A stretch of 9,076 nt of DNA from an uncultured Peptococcaceae bacterium (GCA_947626615.1 CANQSW010000053.1:1-9076); one strand, 5' to 3'; counted from the stretch's first letter, positions 1-7,562 are shown. Numbers and translations are program-made. The notes: generated by a model not told the origin, from the sequence alone.

Positions 1-1237
<1,237 letters not shown>

Positions 1238-1275
1238 GATATCACCTCCACAGCCGTCCGGCTATAAAACCAACG

Positions 1276-1306
1276 GCGGCGCAGGGCCTTCGCCCCGCCC
1301 CGCCGC
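1276..1306 (-). other. GC-rich hairpin between fakA and recG
   Basis: The 92-bp gap between fakA and recG holds an inverted repeat. GCGGCG at 1276-1281 pairs with CGCCGC at 1301-1306, and an inner GGGC (1284-1287) pairs with GCCC (1292-1295) around a 4-nt loop. In the direction of transcription only a short broken T-rich patch follows (GTTGGTTTTAT), so it is a poor intrinsic terminator. It could be an mRNA processing or attenuating hairpin between the genes. No recG-specific promoter is evident here. Confidence 0.35.
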
Positions 1307-1329
1307 AAACTTCCAAATATAAGCAAAGG

Positions 1330-2997
1330 CTATTCCACCGCGATCAGGTAATAATAGACCGCCTGGCCGCCCAGATGCAGCTCCAGCTCATGCTCGGGAT
1401 AGAGCGCCGCTATTTCGTCCGCCAGCGCCGCCGCGTCGGCCTCCGCCACGTCCTCGCCGTAGAGCAGCGTGATCAGGCTGGTATCTTCGTCCAGCATCAG
1501 CGGCAGTAAAGCGAGCGCCGCCTCTCTCACCGTGGGTTCGACGACGCTGATCTTGCCGTCCAGTATACCAAGAATATCGCCCGCGTGGATATCCTGCCCG
1601 TCCGCGCCGGAATCCCGCACGGCGTAGGTTATCTGCGCGTTTTTCACCGCCTGGAAGGCCTCCGTCATCGCGGCGGCGTTTTCTTCGGCGGATCTTTCCG
1701 GGTCAAAATCCATCATCGCTTCAATGCCCTGCGTGATGAATTTGCTGGGCGCCACGGCCACCGGCTTGCCGGCCAGCCCGGCCGCCTGATTGGCCGCCAT
1801 GATGATGTTGCCGTTGTTGGGCAGTATCACCACCTGCTGCGCCGCCGTCTGCTCCACCACCGTCAAAATATCTTCGGCGCTGGGGTTCATGCTCTGGCCG
1901 CCGGAGACGATGCCCCCCGCGCCCATTTCAGTGAATATCTGATCCAGCCCCGCGCCGGATGATACCGCGACCACGCCGCAAAGCGGCAGAGCCTCGTCCG
2001 CCGGAGCGGCAGCCTCCGCCGGGGCAGGCATAGCCGCCTCGGCCGCCGCGGCCGCTTTCTCCGCCTCGGTGAAAATAGTCTCGCGGTGCTGATCCTTCAT
2101 GTTGTCGATCTTTAAGTCGTGCAGGGAGCCCAGCGTCAGCGCATAGCTCAGCACCGCGCCGGGATCGGCCGTGTGGATATGCGTTTTCACCACCGTCTCG
2201 TTGCCGACGACGACCTGGCTTTCGCCCATGCCCTGGATCTTCGCGCGGTAGGCGTCCACGTCGATATTTTCGCCGTGGATAAAGAACTCGGTGCAGTAAT
2301 GGTTGACCAGATCCGCCTTATCGTCGGCCGCGGGGGCGGCTGCCTCCACCCGCCCGGAGACGGGCAGCTCCATTTCAAATTCTTCGCCGCGCACGGCGCG
2401 CAGGCCGCCCGCGAAAATGGCGATCAAGCCCGCCGCGCCGGAATCCACCACGCCGGCCTCTTTTAAGATGGCCAGCTGGTTCGGCGTATCGTTCAGGGCC
2501 TTGTAGCCGGCTTCCAGCATCAGCTCCAGCAGAGCGTCCACCGTCATGTCGTCCGACGCAGCCACGGCTTTATCCGCCGCCTCGGCCATTTTGCGCGAAA
2601 CGGTGAGTATTGTCCCCTCCACCGGGCGCATCACGGATTTATACGCCAGCTCCACGCCTTTTTGCATCGCGCGGCTGAAATCGGCGGCGGCGACTGCCTC
2701 CGCGCCCTCCACCCCCTGCGAAAAACCGCGGAGTATCTGGCTCAAAATAACGCCGGAATTGCCTCTGGCGCCCAGCAGAGCGCCGTGAGCCAACGCCGCG
2801 CCCACGCCGCTTATCGTCGTTGCGGCCGGCACGTCTTTGACGGCGGAACTCATGGTGAGCCCCATGTTGGTGCCGGTGTCGCCGTCCGGCACAGGAAAGA
2901 CGTTCAGCGCGTTGATCTTTTCCTTATTGGCGGCCAGATTGGCCGCGCCGCCGATAAAGAAAGCGGCAAACTCTTTAACACCTAAAAAACTGCTCAA
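1330..2997 (-). CDS. fakA: FakA (YloV): fatty acid kinase ATP-binding subunit, DAK2-domain protein
   Basis: FakA phosphorylates fatty acids presented by a FakB carrier, letting free fatty acids enter phospholipid synthesis in the cytoplasm. The N-terminal DhaL/DAK2 kinase domain (about 1-200) has NVFPVPDGDTGTNM at 32-45, with D38 and D40 as expected Mg-ATP ligands, and GARGNSG at 76-82. The middle domain has C235 and the pair H273/H275 (HIHT), which match the zinc-site Cys and His residues known from Staphylococcus aureus FakA. An Ala/Pro/Glu-rich linker at about 311-336 leads to the C-terminal domain containing VSGGQSMNPS near 364-373. The 555-residue length is normal for the family. The start is TTG, preceded by GGGGG at 3007-3011 with 9-nt spacing. 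It begins 14 nt after the upstream Asp23-family stop codon, so translational coupling is likely. FakB is not in the window. Confidence 0.95.
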   Translation of the reverse strand: MSSFLGVKEFAAFFIGGAANLAANKEKINALNVFPVPDGDTGTNMGLTMSSAVKDVPAATTISGVGAALAHGALLGARGNSGVILSQILRGFSQGVEGAEAVAAADFSRAMQKGVELAYKSVMRPVEGTILTVSRKMAEAADKAVAASDDMTVDALLELMLEAGYKALNDTPNQLAILKEAGVVDSGAAGLIAIFAGGLRAVRGEEFEMELPVSGRVEAAAPAADDKADLVNHYCTEFFIHGENIDVDAYRAKIQGMGESQVVVGNETVVKTHIHTADPGAVLSYALTLGSLHDLKIDNMKDQHRETIFTEAEKAAAAAEAAMPAPAEAAAPADEALPLCGVVAVSSGAGLDQIFTEMGAGGIVSGGQSMNPSAEDILTVVEQTAAQQVVILPNNGNIIMAANQAAGLAGKPVAVAPSKFITQGIEAMMDFDPERSAEENAAAMTEAFQAVKNAQITYAVRDSGADGQDIHAGDILGILDGKISVVEPTVREAALALLPLMLDEDTSLITLLYGEDVAEADAAALADEIAALYPEHELELHLGGQAVYYYLIAVE

Positions 2998-3011
2998 TAT
3001 AGGCCGCCCCC

Positions 3012-3368
3012 TTAATCCAGCACCCGGACGCCCTGCACCACCAGCTTAACGCCGGCGAGCTTTAGGCCCAGGTCCTCTTTCACGGAATATTCGATCCGCT
3101 GGATAACATTTTTGGCGATCTCGGAAATATTGATGCCGTAACCCACGATGACGTAGACGTTCACCTGCGGTTCTTCGTCCTTTTCGACGATCTCCACGCC
3201 GCGGCTGAAGGAATCGCGCCCCAGCAGCGAGGCCATACCGTCCTTCAGCGTCTTGGAGGCCATGCCCACCACGCCGAAGCAGTTGGTGGCCGCCAGCCCG
3301 ATGTACATGGCCAGCACCTCGCGCGAAACTTCTATCGTACCATACTCGTTATTTGCTACAACGATCAT
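3012..3368 (-). CDS. yloU: Asp23/Gls24 family (YloU-like) protein
   Basis: This 118-residue protein belongs to the Asp23/Gls24 (DUF322) family, cytoplasmic alpha/beta proteins often linked to envelope stress. It is recognised from the N-terminal NEYGTIEVSREVLAMYIGLAA segment, the central GVVGMASK segment, and the C-terminal pattern VNVYVIVGYGINISEIAKNVIQRIEYSV, plus its fixed place upstream of fakA. No signal peptide or membrane segment is seen. A reading from 3377 would start on a GTG that is itself part of the GGGAGGTG ribosome binding site. The ATG at 3368 lies 8 nt after GGGAGG (3377-3382) and is the better start. The precise function of YloU-type members is unknown; the conserved linkage to fakA suggests a membrane or lipid-related role (inference). 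Confidence 0.92.
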   Translation of the reverse strand: MIVVANNEYGTIEVSREVLAMYIGLAATNCFGVVGMASKTLKDGMASLLGRDSFSRGVEIVEKDEEPQVNVYVIVGYGINISEIAKNVIQRIEYSVKEDLGLKLAGVKLVVQGVRVLD

Positions 3369-3444
3369 AGATAGCACCTCCCATAACCTTTATATCACAA
3401 TATTTTTGCCTGCTCATTTATTTTGTTATGCCTACTGTCTATTC

Positions 3445-3473
3445 ATTATACATTAAAATCAGCAAAAAGCCAA
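3445..3473 (-). promoter_or_regulatory. Sigma-A-type promoter of the yloU-fakA-recG operon
   Basis: On the minus strand, -35 TTGGCT (3468-3473) and a perfect -10 TATAAT (3445-3450) are separated by exactly 17 nt. The start codon of the Asp23-family gene is about 70 nt downstream. The spacer contains ATCAGCAAAA in plus-strand orientation (3458-3467), a 10-mer that recurs inside the divergent rpmB promoter. Confidence 0.75.
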
Positions 3474-3504
3474 CTATAATTTTTCCGCGCGGCAAATTAA
3501 AAAT

Positions 3505-3543
3505 TTTTTGCAAAAACCCTTGCATCAGCAAAACTTTTTTGCT
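3505..3543. repeat. Two palindromes around the rpmB promoter core
   Basis: TTTTTGCAAAAA at 3505-3516 is a perfect 12-bp palindrome just upstream of the rpmB -35. A second inverted repeat, AGCAAAA (3527-3533) with TTTTGCT (3537-3543) around 3 nt, fills most of the -35/-10 spacer. Both use the half-site TTTTGC / GCAAAA. They could be an operator pair or merely A/T-tract promoter DNA. Nothing here identifies a binding protein. Confidence 0.4.
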
Positions 3544-3548
3544 AAAAT
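3520..3548 (+). promoter_or_regulatory. Sigma-A-type promoter of rpmB
   Basis: -35 TTGCAT (3520-3525) and -10 TAAAAT (3543-3548) are 17 nt apart. Transcription should start near 3555, giving a leader of roughly 70 nt before rpmB. Weak hairpins can be drawn in that leader (GCCA/TGGT inside GGTTA/TAACT at about 3555-3585; GCAA/TTGC at about 3588-3601), but none is convincing as a known ribosomal-protein leader. Confidence 0.72.
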
Positions 3549-3623
3549 AGAAAAGGTTATCCGCCAAAAAGATGGTTTAACTAATCTGCAAGGTCTTTTG
3601 CCTGTAAAAAGGAGGTGGAACTC

Positions 3624-3812
3624 ATGGCAAAATGCGAAGTTTGCGGCAAGACGATCCAGACCGGTATGAAGGTCAGCCATTCCCATATCCGCACCAAACG
3701 CAAATGGAAGCCCAATTTGCAGAAGGTGAGAGTTATCGTGAACGGCACGCCGCAGAGAGCGACCGTTTGCACGCGCTGCCTGCGTTCCGGGAAAGTGCAG
3801 CGGGCGATCTGA
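3624..3812 (+). CDS. rpmB: 50S ribosomal protein L28
   Basis: This is the structural protein bL28 of the large ribosomal subunit, 62 residues, the normal length for Bacillota. It begins MAKCEVCGK, has the conserved SHSHIRTKRKWKPNLQKVRV core (18-37) and ends CTRCLRSGKVQRA. Two CxxC pairs, C4/C7 and C49/C52, make it the zinc-binding type. The ATG follows GGAGG at 3611-3615 with 8-nt spacing. An in-frame GTG at 3615 is part of that ribosome binding site and is not the start. It has its own promoter, is transcribed divergently from the yloU-fakA-recG operon and is closed by its own terminator. Confidence 0.97.
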   Translation: MAKCEVCGKTIQTGMKVSHSHIRTKRKWKPNLQKVRVIVNGTPQRATVCTRCLRSGKVQRAI

Positions 3813-3828
3813 TCTGATATAAGCCGAT

Positions 3829-3860
3829 ACAGCAGCCTTTTTGGGGCTGCTGTTTTGCTT
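3829..3860 (+). terminator. Intrinsic terminator of rpmB
   Basis: A 9-bp perfect stem, ACAGCAGCC (3829-3837) with GGCTGCTGT (3845-3853), closes a 7-nt loop and is followed by a T-rich tail (TTTTGCTTT). It begins 17 nt after the rpmB stop codon. Confidence 0.88.
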
Positions 3861-3925
3861 TATATGGCGCGCGGCCGCTTCCCCTCATATAATACCGCAT
3901 AACCCCCACACCCCGGAGGCGCGTT

Positions 3926-4141
3926 ATGCGAAGCGAAAAAGAAGTGCTGGCCAAAAAGCTGGAATACGAGGAAAAGCTGGCGGAATTGATCGCCGGGCGC
4001 AATGACAGCGCCCTGTTCGAGCCGGAAGCCGACCTTTTGCTGCTCTCTTTGGTCGACAAACTGGAGGTCATCTGGTGGCTGCTGCAAAAAGAGCTGCCGC
4101 TGGAGAGCGCGGCCGAGACGGCGTTCACGCTTTATAATTGA
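3926..4141 (+). CDS. Hypothetical protein, 71 residues
   Basis: I do not recognise this protein. It has no signal peptide. Residues 1-25 are charged and probably helical (repeated Lys/Glu), followed by a second, more hydrophobic helix-like segment (about 34-56, LLLLSLVDKLEVIWWLLQKEL) with two adjacent Trp. It is too broken by charges to be a confident membrane span. The start is supported by GGAGG at 3915-3919 with 6-nt spacing. A TATAAT at 3888-3893 could be a -10, but no good -35 sits 17 nt upstream. It stands alone after the rpmB terminator and before the polyamine promoter, in a GC-rich reading frame consistent with its neighbours. A small helical cytoplasmic protein is the most that can be inferred; a distant relation to the DUF2508/YaaL type of short helical proteins was considered but not supported. 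Confidence 0.62.
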   Translation: MRSEKEVLAKKLEYEEKLAELIAGRNDSALFEPEADLLLLSLVDKLEVIWWLLQKELPLESAAETAFTLYN

Positions 4142-4145
4142 CGCT

Positions 4146-4178
4146 ATTTTGGCAGGATATCAAAATTCCTGACAAAAT
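4146..4178. repeat. Inverted repeat (candidate operator) upstream of the polyamine promoter
   Basis: ATTTTGGCAGGA (4146-4157) and TCCTGACAAAAT (4167-4178) are 12-nt arms with a single G/A mismatch around a 9-nt AT-rich centre. The dyad ends 26 bp before the -35 of the speD promoter. It lacks a T tail 3' of the hairpin, so it looks less like a terminator of the preceding small gene than like a protein-binding dyad. Confidence 0.45.
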
Positions 4179-4204
4179 CCGCCCCGCAGATTGCGCCGAA
4201 ACTA

Positions 4205-4233
4205 TTGACTTGACCGCCCGCCTATGTTAAAAT
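4205..4233 (+). promoter_or_regulatory. Sigma-A-type promoter of the polyamine operon
   Basis: -35 TTGACT (4205-4210) and -10 TAAAAT (4228-4233) have a 17-nt spacer, close to consensus. The transcript should start near 4240, about 180 nt before the speD start codon, leaving a long untranslated leader. Confidence 0.78.
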
Positions 4234-4240
4234 GCAAACA

Positions 4241-4315
4241 AATAAGTGGATATGAAACTGCCGGCGCTTAGTCTAAAGCACCACCGGCGAGGCGGGCAGC
4301 AGTTTACACAGCCAG
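4241..4315 (+). promoter_or_regulatory. Structured leader before an intrinsic terminator: candidate riboswitch, attenuator or small RNA
   Basis: Between the promoter and the leader terminator lie about 75 nt that fold as nested helices. AAACTG (4255-4260) pairs with CAGTTT (4300-4305), CCGG (4261-4264) with CCGG (4284-4287), and GCTT (4266-4269) with AAGC (4276-4279) around a 6-nt loop. A purine-rich strand (4289-4299) is left free. An alternative pairing uses CTGCC (4258-4262) with GGCAG (4295-4299), and CTGCCG (4258-4263) could also pair with CGGCAG beyond the terminator (4370-4375), so mutually exclusive folds exist. I could not match it to a known riboswitch class by eye. Position implies control of speD and the genes behind it. 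Confidence 0.5.
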
Positions 4316-4363
4316 AAAACGCAGGCAAAACGGCAACCGCCGCGCCCCTGCGTTTTATTTTTT
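4316..4363 (+). terminator. Leader intrinsic terminator upstream of speD
   Basis: A 10-bp perfect stem, AAAACGCAGG (4316-4325) with CCTGCGTTTT (4347-4356), encloses a small inner hairpin and runs into a T tract (TTTTATTTTTT, 4353-4363). It sits after the polyamine promoter and 55 nt before the speD start codon, so full-length transcription of the operon must pass it. Confidence 0.85.
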
Positions 4364-4418
4364 CCGGCGCGGCAGCTTCGCCCCCATTCCCCGGGCCGGA
4401 CCGGAAAGGCGGTGCGTC

Positions 4419-5180
4419 ATGCAGAAAGAAAAATTAAAGCTCTACGGCTTCAACAACCTGACGAAATCCCTCAGCTTCAACATATACGACGTTTGCTACG
4501 CCAAAACGCAGCGCGAGCAGAAGGATTATATCGCCTATATCGACAAGCAGTATAACTCGGAGCGTCTGACGGGGATACTTACCAGCGTGGCCGAGATGAT
4601 CGGCGCGAAGGTACTGAACATCTCCAGCCAGGATTACGACCCGCAGGGCGCGAGCGTGACGGTGCTTATCGCCGAGGGCTCTATGGTGCCGCTGGGCGAC
4701 ACCACCGTGGCGCACCTGAACAAAAGCCACGTCACCGTGCACACCTATCCCGAATATCACCCGGACACCTGCCTTGCCACCTTCCGCGTGGATATCGACG
4801 TGGCCACCTGCGGCGAGATCACCCCGCTTTCCACGCTGGATTATCTGATCGGCAGCTTTGATTCCGATATCATCACGATGGATTACCGCGTGCGCGGCTT
4901 CACCCGCGACGTCGACGGCAAAAAGCTGTTCATCGACCACTATATCAACTCGATCCAGAATTATATCAACGAGGCCACGCTGCGCCGCTATGACGCCGTG
5001 GACATCAATATCTACGAGGCCAATATCTTCCACACCAAAATGTTGATCAAGGATATAGACCTGCAAAATTATCTCTTTAACGCCGACGTTTACGAGCTGC
5101 CGCCCAAAACGCGGCTGGAGATCACCGACAGTCTGCGCCGCGAGATGATCGAAATTTTCAGCGGCCGCAACATCTATTGA
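4419..5180 (+). CDS. speD: S-adenosylmethionine decarboxylase proenzyme (SpeD, E. coli type)
   Basis: SpeD decarboxylates AdoMet to decarboxylated AdoMet, the aminopropyl donor for spermidine synthesis. It is made as a proenzyme that cleaves itself at a Lys-Ser bond to create the pyruvoyl cofactor. Here the site is K102/S103 in NKSHVTVHTYPEYHP, and C131 in ATCG corresponds to the E. coli catalytic Cys140. The following DYRVRGFTRDVDGKKLFIDH and INSIQNYI stretches are typical of the long Gram-negative-type enzyme. The 253-residue length is slightly shorter than the E. coli protein. The ATG has an AAGGCGGTG-like binding site just upstream. It is the first gene of the operon, behind the leader terminator. 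Some SpeD homologues have evolved into arginine or ornithine decarboxylases; retention of the E. coli-like motifs and the adjacent speE argue for true AdoMet decarboxylase. Confidence 0.95.
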   Translation: MQKEKLKLYGFNNLTKSLSFNIYDVCYAKTQREQKDYIAYIDKQYNSERLTGILTSVAEMIGAKVLNISSQDYDPQGASVTVLIAEGSMVPLGDTTVAHLNKSHVTVHTYPEYHPDTCLATFRVDIDVATCGEITPLSTLDYLIGSFDSDIITMDYRVRGFTRDVDGKKLFIDHYINSIQNYINEATLRRYDAVDINIYEANIFHTKMLIKDIDLQNYLFNADVYELPPKTRLEITDSLRREMIEIFSGRNIY

Positions 5181-5216
5181 GCTTATTAGTTTTCAAACGG
5201 AAAGAAGCTGGAATAA

Positions 5217-6668
5217 ACGCCTAAACTCGACCAAAACGAAGCCCCGATCTACGAGGCCCTGCAAAAATTCAAAAAAGCCCGCATAGTTCCCTTTGACGTG
5301 CCCGGCCACAAGCGCGGGCGCGGCAACCCGGAGCTGGCCCGCTTCCTCGGCGAACAATGCGTCAGCGTGGACGTAAACTCCATGCAGCCGCTGGACAACC
5401 TCTGCCACCCCGTTTCCGTGATCAAACGCGCGGAGGAGCTGGCGGCGGACGCTTTCGGCGCGGCGGCGGCTTTTTTAATGATCGGCGGCACCACCTCGGC
5501 CGTGCAGAGCATGATCCTGGCCGCCTGCAAGGAGGGCGACGAGATCATTCTGCCGCGCAACGTCCACCGCAGCGTCATCAACGCTCTGGTGCTTTGCGGC
5601 GCGACGCCCGTTTACGTGAACCCTGAGACGGACAAAGACCTGGGCATCGCGCTTGGTATGCGGCTGGAGCAGGTGGAACAGGCGATACTTGCCCACCCGA
5701 ACGCCAAGGCCGTGCTGGTGAACAACCCCACCTATTACGGCGTCTGCTCCGATCTGCCCGGCATTATCCGGCTGGCTCACGCCCACGGTATGCTGGTTTT
5801 GGCCGACGAGGCGCACGGCACGCATTTTTATTTCGGGGACGATCTGCCCCCCGCCGCCATGCGGGCGGGCGCGGATATGGCCGCCGTCAGTATGCACAAA
5901 TCCGGCGGCAGCCTGACGCAAAGTTCGTTTTTGCTGCTGGGCCCAGGCGTCAAGCCCGGCTACGCCCGGCAGATCATCAACCTGACGCAGACCACCAGCG
6001 CTTCCTACCTGCTGCTGGCCAGCCTCGACATCTCAAGGCGGACTCTGGCCCGCGACGGCAGAAAGATTTTTGCCCGCGTGCTGGAGCAGGCGGAATACGC
6101 CCGCGGCGAGATCAACGCCATCGGCGGCTATTACGCCTTCGGACGGGAGCTCATCAACGGCGGCAGCGTCTGCGATTTCGATGCCACCAAGCTCGCCGTC
6201 AACACGCTGGAGCTGGGCTTGGCCGGCATCGAGGTCTATGATATCCTGCGCGACGAATACGATATCCAGCTGGAATTTGGCGATCTTGGCAATATTCTGG
6301 CCTATCTTTCGATGGGCGACCGCCGGCAGGACATCGAACGGCTGGTCAGCTCGCTTTCCGAGATACGCCGCCGCTATCAGCGGGATAAAAGCGGCCTGAT
6401 GACGCAGGAATATATCGAGCCAAAAGTGGCCGTAACGCCAAAAGCGGCCTTCTGGGGCAAAAAGCTCTCGCTGCCGCTGGCACAGACGGCCGGGCGTATT
6501 TGCAGCGAATTTGTCATGTGCTATCCCCCCGGCATACCGATACTCGCCCCCGGCGAGGAGATCACGCCGGAAATTCTCGCCTACGTCGCCTACGCCAAGC
6601 AGAAGGGCTGCCAGCTGACCGGGCCGGAGGACGAAAAAATCGAGCGTTTGAACGTGCTGGCCGAATAA
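5217..6668 (+). CDS. speA: PLP-dependent Orn/Lys/Arg-family decarboxylase, probably arginine decarboxylase
   Basis: This is a fold-type-I PLP enzyme of the Orn/Lys/Arg decarboxylase family, Bacillus SpeA-like. Seen are VPFDVPGHKRGRG near residues 24-36, the GGTTSAVQ segment of the cofactor pocket, D197 in ADEAHGTHF (expected to bind the PLP ring nitrogen), and the SMHKSGGSLTQ motif with the PLP lysine K228. The C-terminal part has YPPGIPILAPGEEIT. Counted from the ACG at 5217, 483 residues result, normal for the family. The adjacent agmatinase-family gene favours arginine as substrate, giving agmatine. The start is odd: between the in-frame TAA at 5214-5216 and the GTG at 5298 there is no ATG, GTG or TTG, yet the conserved DQNEAPIYEALQKFKKARIVPFDV is encoded there. 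A GGAAAGAAG purine run at 5200-5208 precedes the ACG. The minimal conventional reading starts at GTG 5298 (456 residues) and would cut off the conserved N terminus. Confidence 0.88.
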   Translation, partial: TPKLDQNEAPIYEALQKFKKARIVPFDVPGHKRGRGNPELARFLGEQCVSVDVNSMQPLDNLCHPVSVIKRAEELAADAFGAAAAFLMIGGTTSAVQSMILAACKEGDEIILPRNVHRSVINALVLCGATPVYVNPETDKDLGIALGMRLEQVEQAILAHPNAKAVLVNNPTYYGVCSDLPGIIRLAHAHGMLVLADEAHGTHFYFGDDLPPAAMRAGADMAAVSMHKSGGSLTQSSFLLLGPGVKPGYARQIINLTQTTSASYLLLASLDISRRTLARDGRKIFARVLEQAEYARGEINAIGGYYAFGRELINGGSVCDFDATKLAVNTLELGLAGIEVYDILRDEYDIQLEFGDLGNILAYLSMGDRRQDIERLVSSLSEIRRRYQRDKSGLMTQEYIEPKVAVTPKAAFWGKKLSLPLAQTAGRICSEFVMCYPPGIPILAPGEEITPEILAYVAYAKQKGCQLTGPEDEKIERLNVLAE

Positions 6669-6701
6669 AGGCCGCGCTTAGGCTTTAATGGAGGCATAAA
6701 T

Positions 6702-7562
6702 ATGGAGCTTTGGTTCACCGAGCGTCACACCGCCAACGTAAAATTTTCCATTCGCGTCAATCGCCAGCTTTTCAGCGCGGAGAGCGACTTTCAGCGGATA
6801 GATATTTTTGAATCCGAAGAATTTGGACGCTTCCTCACGCTGGACGGCTATATGATGCTGACCGAAAAGGACGAATTTATCTACCACGAGATGATGACCC
6901 ACGTGCCGATGGCCGTACACCCGGCGGTTAAAAACGTGCTGGTGATCGGCGCGGGCGACGGCGGCGTGGTGCGCGAGCTTTGCCGCTACCCGGAAATAGA
7001 AAGCATCGACTTGGTGGAGATCGACCGCATGGTGGTGGAGGTCTGCCGCGAATTTCTGCCGCAGACGGCCTGCTGTCTGGACGACCCGCGCGTGCATATC
7101 CACTATCAGGACGGGCTGCGCTTTATCCGCGCCTGCCAGGACGCCTACGATCTTATAATCGTTGATTCCACCGACCCTTTCGGCCCCGGCGAGGGGCTGT
7201 TCACCAAGGAGTTCTACGGCAACTGCTTCAAGGCGCTGCACGCCGACGGCATTATGGTGAACCAGCACGAAAGCCCGTTCTATGACGAGGACGCGCTGGC
7301 CATGCAACGGGCGCACCGACGCATTATCGAGAGTTTTCCGCTCTCCCGCGTCTATCAGGCGCATATCCCCACCTATCCCTCCGGGCATTGGCTGTTCGGC
7401 TTCTCGTCGAAAAAATATCACCCCGTCAAGGATCTGGACGCGGCGCGCTGGAGGGCCCGCCGTATCCCCACCAAATATTACACCACCAACCTGCACCCCG
7501 GGGCCTTCGCCCTGCCCGCCTACGTGGAAAATCTGCTGGAGGACGTGGAAAATGTCGAATAG
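6702..7562 (+). CDS. speE: Spermidine synthase / aminopropyltransferase
   Basis: SpeE transfers the aminopropyl group of decarboxylated AdoMet to a diamine, classically putrescine, giving spermidine and methylthioadenosine. The N-terminal beta domain (about 1-60) contains LDGYMMLTEKDEFIYHEMM. The Rossmann-like domain has GAGDGG at 83-88 (the family's GGGDGG with one substitution), the acidic residue E107 or neighbour in LVEID, and DSTDPFGPGEGLF at 155-167, where D155 and D158 are the expected catalytic and amine-binding aspartates. QHESPFY follows further on. The 286-residue length is normal. The ATG follows GGAGG at 6690-6694 with 7-nt spacing, 33 nt after the decarboxylase stop. Its 3' end overlaps the next gene by 11 nt. 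The amine acceptor (putrescine or agmatine) cannot be told from these motifs. Confidence 0.95.
   Translation: MELWFTERHTANVKFSIRVNRQLFSAESDFQRIDIFESEEFGRFLTLDGYMMLTEKDEFIYHEMMTHVPMAVHPAVKNVLVIGAGDGGVVRELCRYPEIESIDLVEIDRMVVEVCREFLPQTACCLDDPRVHIHYQDGLRFIRACQDAYDLIIVDSTDPFGPGEGLFTKEFYGNCFKALHADGIMVNQHESPFYDEDALAMQRAHRRIIESFPLSRVYQAHIPTYPSGHWLFGFSSKKYHPVKDLDAARWRARRIPTKYYTTNLHPGAFALPAYVENLLEDVENVE

Noticed and set aside
3855..3893. Promoter for the 71-residue gene using TTGCTT (3855-3860) and TATAAT (3888-3893).
   Set aside because: The spacer would be 27 nt, and TTGCTT belongs to the rpmB terminator tail. The -10-like box alone is not enough.
4241..4315. Match of the speD leader to known riboswitches (SAM, purine, guanidine, preQ1, cobalamin, TPP, c-di-GMP, fluoride).
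   Set aside because: None of the conserved core sequences I know from these classes is present in order. A short TGGATATG resembling part of the purine aptamer lacks the rest of that core.
4260..4369. Three copies of CCGGCG (4261, 4284, 4364) as a repeat array.
   Set aside because: Short GC-rich hexamers are frequent in this DNA, and spacing is irregular. Two of them are explained by the helix in the leader.
4252..4437. Open frame starting ATGAAACTG in the speD leader, running through the terminator and overlapping the speD start, with His-His-Arg-Arg codons: a possible leader peptide.
   Set aside because: It would start only about 12 nt after the predicted transcription start, has no convincing ribosome binding site, and the codons read look like by-products of the RNA helices. 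Kept only as a remote alternative explanation of the attenuator.
5298..5300. GTG 5298 as the true decarboxylase start.
   Set aside because: It lies within the conserved FDVPGHKRG motif, has no ribosome binding site just upstream, and would discard a conserved N-terminal helix. Retained only as the minimal conventional reading.
6678..7496. 272-codon minus-strand open frame across speE; likewise 4434-5066, 5475-5921 and 8407-8970 on the minus strand.
   Set aside because: All are antisense to clear polyamine genes, start and stop without gene context, and are rich in His/Val/Asp as expected from reverse-reading GC-rich codons.
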